NCBI RefSeq assembly: GCF_900184895.1
Contig: NZ_FXZK01000005.1
Span: 270,066 to 334,065 of the forward strand
Length of the DNA stretch: 64,000 nucleotides
Source of the DNA: Flavimaricola marinus
GTDB taxonomy: Bacteria; Pseudomonadota; Alphaproteobacteria; Rhodobacterales; Rhodobacteraceae
Direction: 5' to 3'
Part shown: piece by piece, positions 47,387 through 57,648 of the stretch
Layout: each line of letters opens with the position of its first letter
How positions within the stretch are numbered: position 1 is the stretch's first letter
Program-made: the position numbers and the translations under genes
Notes under the pieces: model-generated
Told to the model about the DNA's origin: nothing
Databases searched by the model: none
Seen by the model: the letters and a program-made list of their open reading frames with translations, nothing else

Positions 47387-48045
47387 CACGGCACGATCTC
47401 GCCTGCCCAATCGTAAAACCGGCCGGTCTGCTCCGGCCCCAACCCCTCCAGCACCGCCAACAGGTTGCGCGCCGCTTCCGGGGCCGTCACCTTGCGATGG
47501 CCGGGATAGCCTTCGGTAAACGGCGTCTCCACCGTGCCGGGATGCAAGGCCACGCAAACCGCCTGCTTGTGTGTGCGCTTCATCTCGATCGCCGCGCCGT
47601 GGACGATCTGGTTGAGGGCGGCTTTCGAGGCGCGATAGGAATGCCAGCCGCCAATCGCATTGTCCCCGATCGACCCGACCCGCGCCGAGAGCACCGCCAC
47701 CGTCGCCGGCGCATTCTTCGGCAACAGCGGCAGCACATGCTTTAGCACCAGCACCGGGCCAATGGCATTGACGGCAAACACCCCCGCCATGGCCTCCGCC
47801 GTCACCGCGGCCACCGCCTTCTCCGGCGCACCACCGGGCAAGGCCAGAACGCCAACCGCCACGAACACAAGATCGAACGGCCCTTCCAACGCGCCCAACA
47901 CGCGCTGCACCGACGCCTCGTCGGTCACATCCAGCCCGTCGACGGACCGGGACACCCCCGTCACCCGCAGCCCGCGCGCGGACAATTCTGCAGCCACCGC
48001 CGCACCAATCCCACCTGACGCGCCTATCACCAATGCATGTTCCAT
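47383..48045 (-). CDS. Short-chain dehydrogenase/reductase
   Basis: A 220-aa SDR with the cofactor site ALVIGASGGIGAAVA (T-G-x-x-x-G-x-G variant G-A-S-G-G-I-G), the NAIG segment, and the catalytic Y-x-x-x-K in HSYRASKAALNQ with an upstream Ser (LSARVGS). It belongs to the C-factor (CsgA-like) group, whose substrates are mostly unknown. Coupled by a GTGA overlap to the photolyase, it may act in the same light or stress response. Confidence 0.88.
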   Translation of the reverse strand: MEHALVIGASGGIGAAVAAELSARGLRVTGVSRSVDGLDVTDEASVQRVLGALEGPFDLVFVAVGVLALPGGAPEKAVAAVTAEAMAGVFAVNAIGPVLVLKHVLPLLPKNAPATVAVLSARVGSIGDNAIGGWHSYRASKAALNQIVHGAAIEMKRTHKQAVCVALHPGTVETPFTEGYPGHRKVTAPEAARNLLAVLEGLGPEQTGRFYDWAGEIVPW

Positions 48046-48103
48046 ACCCGGCAGCTAGCGGCACGCCCCCCCGGGTCAAGCACGACAAGGAGCCGCCCCT
48101 GCG

Positions 48104-48126
48104 CTTCTTTGGGTAAAAAATATCCC
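48104..48126. repeat. Intergenic repeat, CTTCTTTGGGT type, copy 2
   Basis: CTTCTTTGGGT, two bases, AAAATATCCC, matching the copy at 33436-33458 at 21 of 23 positions. It lies between the SDR start and the leu leader peptide. Confidence 0.5.
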
Positions 48127-48144
48127 CGCCGGAGGCTTTGAGAC

Positions 48145-48172
48145 TTTTCAACAAGCGAATCAGCCGTATAGT
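48145..48172 (+). promoter_or_regulatory. Candidate leuL-leuA promoter
   Basis: TTTTCA (48145-48150), 16 bp, TATAGT (48167-48172). A start six to eight bases after the -10 box falls at 48179-48180, on the A of the leader-peptide ATG. The transcript would then begin with the start codon itself, as known for the trp leader of Sinorhizobium. Confidence 0.45.
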
Positions 48173-48179
48173 GCGGGCC

Positions 48180-48263
48180 ATGACGACGCGCACACATATC
48201 CACGGCCCCGCTGGCTCCCGCCAGTCGCTCGCGCTCGCCTTGCTTCTTCTTAGCCGCCTCTGA
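48180..48263 (+). CDS. leuL: Leucine leader peptide (attenuator)
   Basis: A 27-codon open frame, MTTRTHIHGPAGSRQSLALA followed by four consecutive leucine codons (TTG CTT CTT CTT) and SRL, then TGA. Seven of 27 residues are leucine. CTT is rare in this GC-rich genome, so slow decoding when leucine is short is expected. It ends 74 bp before leuA, and its last codons form the left arm of a hairpin (48257-48292). This is the classic arrangement of a leucine-responsive attenuator controlling leuA. It has no upstream ribosome site, consistent with leaderless translation. Too short to be found by length-filtered gene callers. Confidence 0.8.
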   Translation: MTTRTHIHGPAGSRQSLALALLLLSRL

Positions 48264-48292
48264 GCGTGCCATCCGGCGCGACCGCTCAGAGG
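48257..48292 (+). terminator. Attenuator hairpin between leader peptide and leuA
   Basis: CCTCTGAGCG (48257-48266) and CGCTCAGAGG (48283-48292) are a perfect 10-bp inverted repeat around a 16-nt loop. The left arm includes the leader stop codon, so a ribosome at the stop would block it and one stalled at the leucine codons would leave it free for an alternative pairing. No U-tract follows (GGTATAGC), so control might be at Rho-dependent termination or at leuA translation. Confidence 0.6.
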
Positions 48293-48337
48293 GGTATAGC
48301 GCCATAGGAAAAGCAAAGACATTCAAGGACTTCTGAC

Positions 48338-49891
48338 ATGACCGACAAAGTGTTGATCTTCGACACCACCCTGCGCGATGGCGAACAATCGCCGGGTGCG
48401 ACGATGACCCATAGCGAGAAACTGGAAATCGCGGAGATGCTCGACGACATGGGCGTCGACATCATCGAGGCGGGCTTTCCCATCGCCTCCGAAGGCGACT
48501 TCCGGGCGGTGAGCGAAATCGCGCGGCTGGCCAAGACCAGCACCATCTGCGGGCTGGCACGGGCCAACTTCAAGGACATCGACCGCTGCTGGGAGGCGGT
48601 CAAGCACGCCCGCAGCCCCCGTATTCACACCTTCATCGGCACCTCGCCGCTGCACCGGGCGATCCCGAACCTGACGATGGACGAGATGGCCGAACGGATC
48701 CACGATTGCGTTACCCATGCGCGCAACCTCACCGACAACGTCCAGTGGTCCTCGATGGACGCCACGCGGACCGAGTGGGATTTCCTCTGCCGGACGGTCG
48801 AGATCGCGATCAAGGCCGGGGCGAGCACCATCAACATCCCCGACACGGTCGGCTACACCGAGCCTGCGGAATCCGCGCAACTGATCCGGCGGCTGATCGA
48901 AACCGTGCCGGGGGCGGACGAGGTGATCTTTGCCACGCACTGCCACAACGATCTGGGCATGGCCACGGCCAACTCTCTGGCGGCCGTCGCCGGCGGGGCG
49001 CGGCAGATCGAATGCACGATCAACGGTCTGGGCGAACGGGCGGGCAACACCGCGCTGGAAGAGGTCGTCATGGCGATCAAGGTACGGCACGACGTGATGC
49101 CCTATGCCACCGGCATCGACACCACCAAGATCATGGCGATCTCGCGGCGGGTGGCGACGGTCTCGGGCTTCCCGGTGCAGTTCAACAAGGCGATCGTCGG
49201 CAAGAACGCCTTCGCCCACGAGAGCGGGATCCATCAGGACGGGATGCTCAAGAACCGCGAAACCTTCGAGGTGATGAAACCCGAAGACGTCGGTCTGTCG
49301 GGCACCACCCTGCCCCTGGGCAAGCACTCCGGCCGGGCGGCGCTCAGGGCCAAGCTCAAGGAGCTGGGCTTCGACATGGCCGACAACCAGCTGAACGACA
49401 TCTTCGTGCGGTTCAAGGATCTGGCCGACCGCAAGAAGGAAGTCTTCGACGACGACCTGATTGCGCTGATCCGGCAGAACGACGGCGCCGAGGACCACAT
49501 CAAGCTCAAGTCGCTGCGGGTTGTCTGCGGCACAGGCGGGCCGGCCGAGGCCGAGATGGTGCTGACCATCGACGATATCGACCACAGCACCACGGCCGTC
49601 GGGGACGGACCGGTCGATGCGGCCTTCAACGCGGTCAAGGCGCTGTTCGAACACAAGGCGCGGCTGCAGCTCTATCAGGTGCACGCCGTGACCGAGGGCA
49701 CCGACGCGCAGGCCACCGTGTCCGTCCGGCTCGAAGAGGACGGTCGGATCGCCACCGGGCAATCGGCGGATACCGATACGGTGGTGGCGTCGGTCCGGGG
49801 CTACGTCAACGCGCTCAACCGGCTGATCGTGCGGCGCGAAAAGACCGCGCCGGGCGTCGACACCAAGGAAGTGAACTACAAAGACGCGTGA
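48338..49891 (+). CDS. leuA: 2-Isopropylmalate synthase
   Basis: A 517-aa enzyme that joins acetyl-CoA and 2-ketoisovalerate, the first committed step of leucine synthesis. The HMGL/TIM-barrel signatures are present: [16 protein letters not shown] near the start, [17 protein letters not shown], and [15 protein letters not shown]. The C-terminal ~130 residues form the LeuA regulatory domain through which leucine inhibits the enzyme. Expression is probably also controlled by the leader peptide upstream. The neighbouring rod-shape operon is a conserved partner in this bacterial group. Confidence 0.97.
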   Translation: MTDKVLIFDTTLRDGEQSPGATMTHSEKLEIAEMLDDMGVDIIEAGFPIASEGDFRAVSEIARLAKTSTICGLARANFKDIDRCWEAVKHARSPRIHTFIGTSPLHRAIPNLTMDEMAERIHDCVTHARNLTDNVQWSSMDATRTEWDFLCRTVEIAIKAGASTINIPDTVGYTEPAESAQLIRRLIETVPGADEVIFATHCHNDLGMATANSLAAVAGGARQIECTINGLGERAGNTALEEVVMAIKVRHDVMPYATGIDTTKIMAISRRVATVSGFPVQFNKAIVGKNAFAHESGIHQDGMLKNRETFEVMKPEDVGLSGTTLPLGKHSGRAALRAKLKELGFDMADNQLNDIFVRFKDLADRKKEVFDDDLIALIRQNDGAEDHIKLKSLRVVCGTGGPAEAEMVLTIDDIDHSTTAVGDGPVDAAFNAVKALFEHKARLQLYQVHAVTEGTDAQATVSVRLEEDGRIATGQSADTDTVVASVRGYVNALNRLIVRREKTAPGVDTKEVNYKDA

Positions 49892-51294
<1,403 letters not shown>

Positions 51295-51334
51295 AACGCC
51301 CCGCGCGGGCGCTTTACTCTGATCGGGGCAGCCT

Positions 51335-52252
51335 TTGGCCAAGGACGGCAAGCAGAACGAAGACTATGTAGGTCCGATCCGGCGTTTGCTGGTCGGGCTT
51401 ATGGTCTTGTGTTTGCTAGGTATTTTCCTCATCTGGCGGATCGACAGCCCGCGCGTCGAACGATTTCGCGCGATGGTGGTCGATGCGGTGGTGCCAAACA
51501 TGGATTGGGCCATGGCCCCGGTCACCGGCTTTGCCAATCTGGTATCGGATTTCCAAAGCTATTCAAGGATTTACGAGCAGAATCAGGATCTCCGCCGAGA
51601 GCTTCAGCAGATGCGCGCATGGCGCGAGGCGGCGTTGCAGCTGGAACAGGAAAACGCCAAGCTGCTCGACCTCAACAACGTCCGCATCGACCCCAATCTG
51701 ACCTATATCACCGGCGTCGTGATGGCCGACGCCGGCTCTCCGTTTCGCCAGTCGGTTCTGCTAAACGTCGGATCTCGCGACGGAATTTTGGATGGCTGGG
51801 CCGCGATGGACGGTATCGGACTGGTCGGTCGCATCTCGGGCGTGGGCGAGAATACGTCGCGGACAATTCTGCTCACCGACACCTCCAGCCGCATTCCGGT
51901 GATCATCCAGCCCTCCGGACAACGGGCGATTCTCAGCGGCGACAACACGGTCTACCCCCTGATCGAATTCCTTGAAAATCAAGACGTTGTGCGCCCCGGC
52001 GATCGCGTCGTCAGCTCTGGTGACGGTGGCTTGTTCCCGCCCGACATCCTTGTCGGACAGGTGGCGCTCGGCACCGACAGACGCCTGCGCGTGCGCCTCG
52101 CCGCTGACTATGAACGCCTTGAGTTCCTTCGTGTCCTGCGCTCCCGCCCTGCCCCGCTGATCAGCGATCCGGGCGGTTTGATCGCGCCGGACGACTTGCT
52201 TCCTCCGGCACCACAGGATCAGGCCGCTGCCGGTGAGGTGACAGGTGGCTGA
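51335..52252 (+). CDS. mreC: Rod-shape-determining protein MreC
   Basis: A 305-aa protein with a short cytoplasmic N-terminus, one membrane helix (LLVGLMVLCLLGIFLIW), a periplasmic coiled coil (SRIYEQNQDLRRELQQMR) and the two beta-barrel domains typical of MreC. It links MreB to PBP2 in the periplasm. The start is TTG at 51335; no ATG occurs at the right place. mreD overlaps its end by eight bases. Confidence 0.93.
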   Translation: MAKDGKQNEDYVGPIRRLLVGLMVLCLLGIFLIWRIDSPRVERFRAMVVDAVVPNMDWAMAPVTGFANLVSDFQSYSRIYEQNQDLRRELQQMRAWREAALQLEQENAKLLDLNNVRIDPNLTYITGVVMADAGSPFRQSVLLNVGSRDGILDGWAAMDGIGLVGRISGVGENTSRTILLTDTSSRIPVIIQPSGQRAILSGDNTVYPLIEFLENQDVVRPGDRVVSSGDGGLFPPDILVGQVALGTDRRLRVRLAADYERLEFLRVLRSRPAPLISDPGGLIAPDDLLPPAPQDQAAAGEVTGG

Positions 52253-52784
52253 GATCAACCGCAGACGCACCTACATTGGACAAGCCATTCTGGCAGCCAT
52301 ATGCATGTTGCTGATTTTCCTGCACCTTTTGCCGCTCAACACGGTACCGACCCGCTGGGCGGCACCGGATCTGATCTTGGCGGTGACGTTGACTTGGGTG
52401 ACGAGAAGGCCGGAATATGCGCCGGTCACGTTGATCGCATCGATCTTCTTGCTGAGCGATTTCCTGTTCGGGCGGCCGCCGGGCTTGATGACGGCACTTG
52501 TCGTGATCCTCTCCGAGATGTTCCGCGCCCGATCCAAATCCATCCGCAGCGTGCCGTTTCCGCTGGAGTGGATTTCCGTGACGATCGGCATCTTCGCCAT
52601 CGCCCTGATCAATCGGATGATTCTGGCCATGGTGCTCGTGCCCGTCCCGGCCCTGTCACTGACGCTCGCTCAAGCGCTTTTGACCAGCCTCGCCTATCCA
52701 ATCGTCGTTCTGGTGGCATATGTGGTGTTTGGGGTCAGCCGCCCCGCGCCCGGCGAGGTCGACGCTTTGGGCCACAGGCTATAG
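52245..52784 (+). CDS. mreD: Rod-shape-determining protein MreD
   Basis: A 179-aa membrane protein with about five hydrophobic segments (ILAAICMLLIFLHLLPLN, LILAVTLTWVT, PVTLIASIFLLSDFLF, VTIGIFAIALINRMILAMV and the last one VVLVAYVVFGV). It is a core subunit of the elongasome. It begins with GTG inside the last codons of mreC, which implies coupled translation. No catalytic motif, as expected for the family. Confidence 0.88.
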   Translation: MAEINRRRTYIGQAILAAICMLLIFLHLLPLNTVPTRWAAPDLILAVTLTWVTRRPEYAPVTLIASIFLLSDFLFGRPPGLMTALVVILSEMFRARSKSIRSVPFPLEWISVTIGIFAIALINRMILAMVLVPVPALSLTLAQALLTSLAYPIVVLVAYVVFGVSRPAPGEVDALGHRL

Positions 52785-52794
52785 GATAGGATGC

Positions 52795-54735
52795 ATGAGA
52801 CGCCCGCCCAAAGACACGCTTGAAAGCAACCGCATCGTGACGCGGCGCGCGCTCGTCATGGGCGCCGCTCAGCTCGGGCTTATGGGCGCGCTCGGCCTGC
52901 GCATGCAATCGATGCAGATCGAGCATGCTGACGAATTTCGGCTCCTTGCGGAAGAAAACCGCATCAATGTCAGGCTCTTGCCGCCCGACCGGGGCTTGAT
53001 ATTCGACATCAACGGCGTGCCGCTTGCCGTCAACGAGCAGAATTACCGTATCGTCATGGTCCGCGAGGATGCGGGCGATATCGAAGAAGTCCTCGGCCGA
53101 TTGACCAAGCTCGTCGACCTGCCCGATGAGGTGGTTGCCCGCGCCATAGAAGAGATCAACCGGCGCTCGCCATTCGTGCCGGTCACCATCGTGGACAGGG
53201 TGAGCTGGGAGGACATCGCCAAGGTCACCGTCAACGCCCCTGCCCTGCCCGGCATCATCGCTGACGTGGGCTTGTCGCGTCATTACCCGCAGGGGGCCGA
53301 TACCGCCCATGTCGTCGGCTATGTCGGGCCCGTTAGTGATTACGATCTCAGTCGGATCGACGATCAGGATCCCTTGCTTCAAATTCCCAAGTTTCAGATC
53401 GGCAAGACCGGGGTGGAGAACAAGCTGGAGCAAACTCTTCGCGGCTCTGCGGGCACGCGTCGGATCGAGGTGAACGCCCTCGGACGCGTGATGCGCGAGC
53501 TTGACCGCATCGAAGGCCAGAGCGGCGCGGATGTGCAGCTGACACTTGATATGAAGCTGCAGAGCTATGTCGAGGCCCGCCTCGAGGGAGAAAGCGCCGC
53601 CGCGGTGGTGATGGACCTCGAGAACGGTGATCTCCGGGCGATTGGATCGGCGCCGACCTTCGATCCCAACCTGTTTGTCCGTGGCATATCGGTTGCCGAT
53701 TGGCGGGGCCTCAACGAAGATATCTACCGACCGCTCTCAGCCAAGTCGGTGCAGGGCACCTACCCGCCGGGATCGACCTTCAAGATGATCACCGCACTCG
53801 CAGCCTTGGAGGCCGGTGTGCTGACGCCGGAAGAAACGATCTATTGTCGGGGCTTTACCGAGGTTTCCGGTACCCGGTTCCATTGCTGGCGGTCGTCGGG
53901 CCACGGGAACGTCAATCTGCACGAAAGCCTGAAGCAGAGCTGCGATTGCTACTACTATGAGTTGGGGCTTCGCACTGGCATCGAGAACATCGCGGCGATG
54001 GCCCGCAAGATGGGGTTGGGTCTGCGCCACGACATCCCTATGTCGGCGGTGGCGAGCGGATTGGCGCCGGACAGGGTATGGAAGCGCGAAGTCCGCGGCG
54101 AGGAATGGCGGATCGGCGACACCGTCAACGCGTCGATCGGTCAGGGATATGTCTTGGCATCGCCGCTGCAATTGGCGGTCATGACCGCTCGGCTCGCAAC
54201 CGGCCGCTCCATCACACCGCGTCTCGTCCACAGCATCAATGGAATAGAGCAACCCTCTGGTGCCGGCGAGAGCATGGACGTCAACGAGAACTTCCTGCGC
54301 CGCATCCGCCAGTCGATGTTTGACGTGAACAACCATTCGCGCGGCACGGCCTATGGCAGTCGGATCGTGGTGGACGAGGCCCGCATGGCCGGCAAGACCG
54401 GGACCAGCCAGGTCCGCCGTATCACGCCCGAAGAACGCGCGCGCGGCGTGACCTCGAACAGCGATCTGCCTTGGGAACGTCGGGATCACGCGCTGTGGGT
54501 GAATTTTGCGCCCTTTGACAACCCACGCTACGCGGTCGCCGTCATTGTGGAGCATGGCGGCGGTGGCTCGACGGCGGCAGCGCCGATCGGGCGCGATATC
54601 ACGCTTCAGGCGCTCTATGACGGCGAGCCGCCACTGAGCGCCTATCCGTCGAATGTGCGCGGCCGCATAGCCGAGCAGCAGGAGCGGATCCGTAACCGTG
54701 TCGTGGCCGGCCAAACCACCAACACCCGTGCCTGA
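52795..54735 (+). CDS. mrdA: Penicillin-binding protein 2
   Basis: A 646-aa transpeptidase that cross-links peptidoglycan during elongation. The N-terminal membrane anchor is around residues 20-40 (ALVMGAAQLGLMGALGL), then a dimerisation domain (RLLPPDRGLIFDINGVPLAV). The catalytic S-x-x-K is YPPGSTFKM (Ser near residue 325) and the K-T-G motif is AGKTGTSQVRR. ATG 52795 overlaps the upstream ATGC, and starts further upstream do not fit. It follows mreD by 10 bp, so one operon is clear. Confidence 0.96.
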   Translation: MRRPPKDTLESNRIVTRRALVMGAAQLGLMGALGLRMQSMQIEHADEFRLLAEENRINVRLLPPDRGLIFDINGVPLAVNEQNYRIVMVREDAGDIEEVLGRLTKLVDLPDEVVARAIEEINRRSPFVPVTIVDRVSWEDIAKVTVNAPALPGIIADVGLSRHYPQGADTAHVVGYVGPVSDYDLSRIDDQDPLLQIPKFQIGKTGVENKLEQTLRGSAGTRRIEVNALGRVMRELDRIEGQSGADVQLTLDMKLQSYVEARLEGESAAAVVMDLENGDLRAIGSAPTFDPNLFVRGISVADWRGLNEDIYRPLSAKSVQGTYPPGSTFKMITALAALEAGVLTPEETIYCRGFTEVSGTRFHCWRSSGHGNVNLHESLKQSCDCYYYELGLRTGIENIAAMARKMGLGLRHDIPMSAVASGLAPDRVWKREVRGEEWRIGDTVNASIGQGYVLASPLQLAVMTARLATGRSITPRLVHSINGIEQPSGAGESMDVNENFLRRIRQSMFDVNNHSRGTAYGSRIVVDEARMAGKTGTSQVRRITPEERARGVTSNSDLPWERRDHALWVNFAPFDNPRYAVAVIVEHGGGGSTAAAPIGRDITLQALYDGEPPLSAYPSNVRGRIAEQQERIRNRVVAGQTTNTRA

Positions 54736-54746
54736 TCGGGGGCCCC

Positions 54747-55886
54747 ATGAGCTATCTTGAATACAACGCCCGCTATGTCCCGGTGGGCTTTCGCAAACTG
54801 CTCTATCTGAACTGGCCGGTCATCATCCTGCTGACGGCGGTTTCGGGGGCTGGCTTCTTGATGCTGTATTCCGTGGCGGGTGGTTCGGCGACGCCGTGGA
54901 TGGAGCCGCAGATCAAGCGCTTTGGCCTCGGAATGGCCCTGATGCTGACCATCGCCATGGTGCCCATCTGGTTCTGGCGGAACATGGCGGCACTGGCCTA
55001 TATCGTATCTTTCCTGCTGCTCATTGCGGTTGAGTTCTTCGGATCGACCGGAATGGGTGCCCAGCGCTGGATCGATCTCGGGTTCATGCGTTTGCAGCCC
55101 TCCGAGCTGATGAAGGTCGGCATGGTGATGCTCTTGGCCGCTTACTACGACTGGCTTCCGCTCAAGAAAGCATCGCACCCGTTCTGGGTTTTGATACCTT
55201 TGTTCATCATCGTCCTGCCGACCTTGCTTGTCTTGTCTCAGCCAGATCTGGGCACGGCAATCCTGTTGGTTGCCGGTGGCGGAGCGGTGATGTTCATGGC
55301 GGGTGTCCACTGGGCCTATTTCGCGACTGTGATCGCTGCGGTCATAGGCACCGTTGTGGCGGTCTTCGAGAGCCGGGGAACGGCGTGGCAGCTTTTGCAG
55401 GATTACCAGTATCGGCGTATCGACACGTTTCTTGATCCATCCAACGATCCTTTGGGCGCCGGCTATCACATCACTCAGGCCAAGATCGCGCTCGGGTCTG
55501 GCGGCTGGACCGGCCGCGGCTTCATGCAGGGGACACAAAGCCGGCTGAACTTTCTGCCGGAAAAGCACACGGATTTCATCTTCACGACCCTTGCCGAAGA
55601 GTTTGGCTTTATCGGGGCCTTTGCGCTGCTCAGCCTCTACGCCCTGATCGTCCTGTTCTGCGTGATCTCCGCGATCAACAACAAGGATCGCTTTGCCTCC
55701 TTGTTGACCCTGGGAGTGGCGATGACGTTCTTTCTCTACTTTGCCGTGAACATGTCGATGGTGATGGGGCTGGCCCCTGTCGTTGGCGTCCCGCTGCCCT
55801 TGGTCAGCTATGGTGGTTCGGCTATGCTGGTGCTTCTCATTGCTTTCGGACTCGTTCAAAGCGCCCATGTTCACAGGCCCCGTTAA
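54747..55886 (+). CDS. rodA: Rod-shape glycosyltransferase RodA
   Basis: A 379-aa SEDS-family membrane protein with about ten helices that polymerises lipid II in the elongation complex. Characteristic segments are DLGFMRLQPSELMKVG, QPDLGTAILLV, and the catalytic-loop region LPEKHTDFIFTTLAEEFGF with the conserved Asp. It ends PLPLVSYGGSAMLVLLIAFG. It starts 11 bp after the mrdA stop, so PBP2 and RodA are made together. Confidence 0.97.
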   Translation: MSYLEYNARYVPVGFRKLLYLNWPVIILLTAVSGAGFLMLYSVAGGSATPWMEPQIKRFGLGMALMLTIAMVPIWFWRNMAALAYIVSFLLLIAVEFFGSTGMGAQRWIDLGFMRLQPSELMKVGMVMLLAAYYDWLPLKKASHPFWVLIPLFIIVLPTLLVLSQPDLGTAILLVAGGGAVMFMAGVHWAYFATVIAAVIGTVVAVFESRGTAWQLLQDYQYRRIDTFLDPSNDPLGAGYHITQAKIALGSGGWTGRGFMQGTQSRLNFLPEKHTDFIFTTLAEEFGFIGAFALLSLYALIVLFCVISAINNKDRFASLLTLGVAMTFFLYFAVNMSMVMGLAPVVGVPLPLVSYGGSAMLVLLIAFGLVQSAHVHRPR

Positions 55887-56822
55887 ATGACGATAAATGT
55901 TCTGTTCGCTGCCGGTGAGGACCGCTGGCCTCTCTATAAGAAACCACTGCTAGACGCCTTCGAAGGTGCCGGGCTTGACGTGTCCATGAGCATGGACATC
56001 CCGCCCGGTCAGGTCGACTACCTGATTTTTGCACCGAACGGCGGCATCAGCGATTTCACGCCATTCAAACGCTGCAAAGCGGTGATGGGCCTTTGGGCTG
56101 GCGTAGAGCATATTGTGGGCAACGCGACTCTGGCCCAGCCTCTGACCCGCATGGTCGACATCGGCCTCGAGCGCAGCATGGTGGAATGGGTGTCGGCACA
56201 TGTGCTGCGGCACCATGTGGGCCTCGATACCCATATCCACGGTCAAGACGGGATTTGGCGGAACGGCATCCTGCCTCCGTTGGCCATGGACCGGCCGGTC
56301 ACCATTCTTGGTCTCGGAGAGCTTGGCAGCGCCTGCGCGGAGGCTCTGTCCCAGCTGGGGTTCCCGGTCACGGGGTGGAGCCGCAGCAGCAAGGCAATTC
56401 CCAATGTTCGTTGCCTGCACGGCGCAGCCGGATTGAACGAGGCTCTCACCGACGCACAGATCGTGGTGGTGTTGACCCCACTGACCGCCGAAACCGAAAA
56501 CCTCCTGAACGCAGACCGACTTGGCCTGCTTGCCCGTGGTGCCTTTGTCATCAACCCTGGTCGCGGTGCTCAAATTGATGATGACGCCTTGCTGGCCGCG
56601 CTCGACAGCGGCCAAGTTGGCCATGCCACGCTAGACGTGTTTCGGATCGAGCCATTGCCGGAGGATCACCCTTACTGGGCTCACCCTAAAGTCACGGTGA
56701 CTCCGCATATTGCCGCTGAAACACGCCCGGACAGTTCTGCCAAGATCATCGCCGAAAACATTCGTCGCGGTGAAGCGGGCGAGCCGTTCCGTTTTCTCGT
56801 CGATCGCAGCGCGGGATACTGA
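55887..56822 (+). CDS. ghrA: Glyoxylate/hydroxypyruvate reductase A-like enzyme
   Basis: A 311-aa D-2-hydroxyacid dehydrogenase. The NAD(P) site is TILGLGELGSACAEAL, and the catalytic set is Arg of NPGRGAQID, Glu of DVFRIEPLPEDHPYW, and His of VTPHIAAETRPD. The order and length fit GhrA, which reduces glyoxylate and hydroxypyruvate. It begins directly after the rodA stop (0 bp gap), so it is in the rod-shape transcript, a surprising partner. Its end converges on the sseB-like gene. Confidence 0.9.
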   Translation: MTINVLFAAGEDRWPLYKKPLLDAFEGAGLDVSMSMDIPPGQVDYLIFAPNGGISDFTPFKRCKAVMGLWAGVEHIVGNATLAQPLTRMVDIGLERSMVEWVSAHVLRHHVGLDTHIHGQDGIWRNGILPPLAMDRPVTILGLGELGSACAEALSQLGFPVTGWSRSSKAIPNVRCLHGAAGLNEALTDAQIVVVLTPLTAETENLLNADRLGLLARGAFVINPGRGAQIDDDALLAALDSGQVGHATLDVFRIEPLPEDHPYWAHPKVTVTPHIAAETRPDSSAKIIAENIRRGEAGEPFRFLVDRSAGY

Positions 56823-56865
56823 CGCCCCGCCCCGGCAGCGGGCTGGCGTAGTTCCTGAAGGACGC

Positions 56866-57648
56866 TCAGGTCAGCTTTGGCGGGCGATCCGGGTCCCTGC
56901 CCGGCGCCGCTGGCCCTTCCGGCACAGCCGGGCGCGGCAGTGCCACGTCCAATCCGACCCGTGCCAGCCGGGTGGCCATGGTCGAGCCGCTCTCGACAAA
57001 CGTCACATCCATCGCGCCGGCTTCCAGCCCGGAAAAGGTCAACGCCTCGTTCGCGGCGATTGCGAGGCCCGGCTGAGCGTCTGGCGCGGCGTCGATAAAC
57101 GCCAGCAAATGGCCACGCGATCCATCCGCATAGCGAACGCCTGCCAGAAATGCGGACGACGCCAAGGCGCCTGCCCCGCGCAATTTGCGTGTGAGCGCCC
57201 CTGTCAGTGCCTCCGGCAATGCTCCTGGAGGCAGGATCTCGACAGGTCGGGCGGTGGCCTCCGTCGGTGCATGCGCCAGTGTCTGTGCCAGCCAGTCCAC
57301 GGCCTCAGCCGGGATCAGCATGGTTGAGGGGGCGACTTCGGGATTGAGAGCGATGCCAATCTTCTGCCCTGCCAACATCTCGGCCAGCCCTCGCCCGGAC
57401 AGCCCGGCATAGGGGGCAACCGCACCGGAAAAGGCCGCAAGCCGTTCTTCTGTATCGAAGACCACGGTGTAGCGATCACCTCCCAACTCGACGACGGCGG
57501 GCCTGACAGTTTCTGCCGCCGCCTCTTCGGCCAGCAAGAGAACTATCTGAGCATCGGCAAAGCAGTCGTAGAAGGCGACCCGCGCAGCATCGTTCTCTGG
57601 CGCCGCCATCATCGCCGCGTGCGCTCGATCAAGGTCTGTGTCATCCAT
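56866..57648 (-). CDS. SseB-family protein
   Basis: A 260-aa cytoplasmic protein with an SseB-type domain: YDCFADAQIVLLLAEE near residue 30, DRYTVVFDTEERLAAFSG near residue 75, and the C-terminal ~80 residues with FSGLEAGAMDVTFVESGSTM. SseB domains are common in type III secretion and antibiotic-tolerance loci but have no known enzymatic activity. The gene overlaps the next one by eight bases on the same strand. Function unassigned. Confidence 0.8.
   Translation of the reverse strand: MDDTDLDRAHAAMMAAPENDAARVAFYDCFADAQIVLLLAEEAAAETVRPAVVELGGDRYTVVFDTEERLAAFSGAVAPYAGLSGRGLAEMLAGQKIGIALNPEVAPSTMLIPAEAVDWLAQTLAHAPTEATARPVEILPPGALPEALTGALTRKLRGAGALASSAFLAGVRYADGSRGHLLAFIDAAPDAQPGLAIAANEALTFSGLEAGAMDVTFVESGSTMATRLARVGLDVALPRPAVPEGPAAPGRDPDRPPKLT

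Noticed and set aside
45863..48322. 819-aa minus-strand frame suggesting an SDR-photolyase fusion
   Set aside because: The first ~310 codons are the wrong frame of the SDR gene. The GTGA overlap at 47386 marks the true photolyase start.
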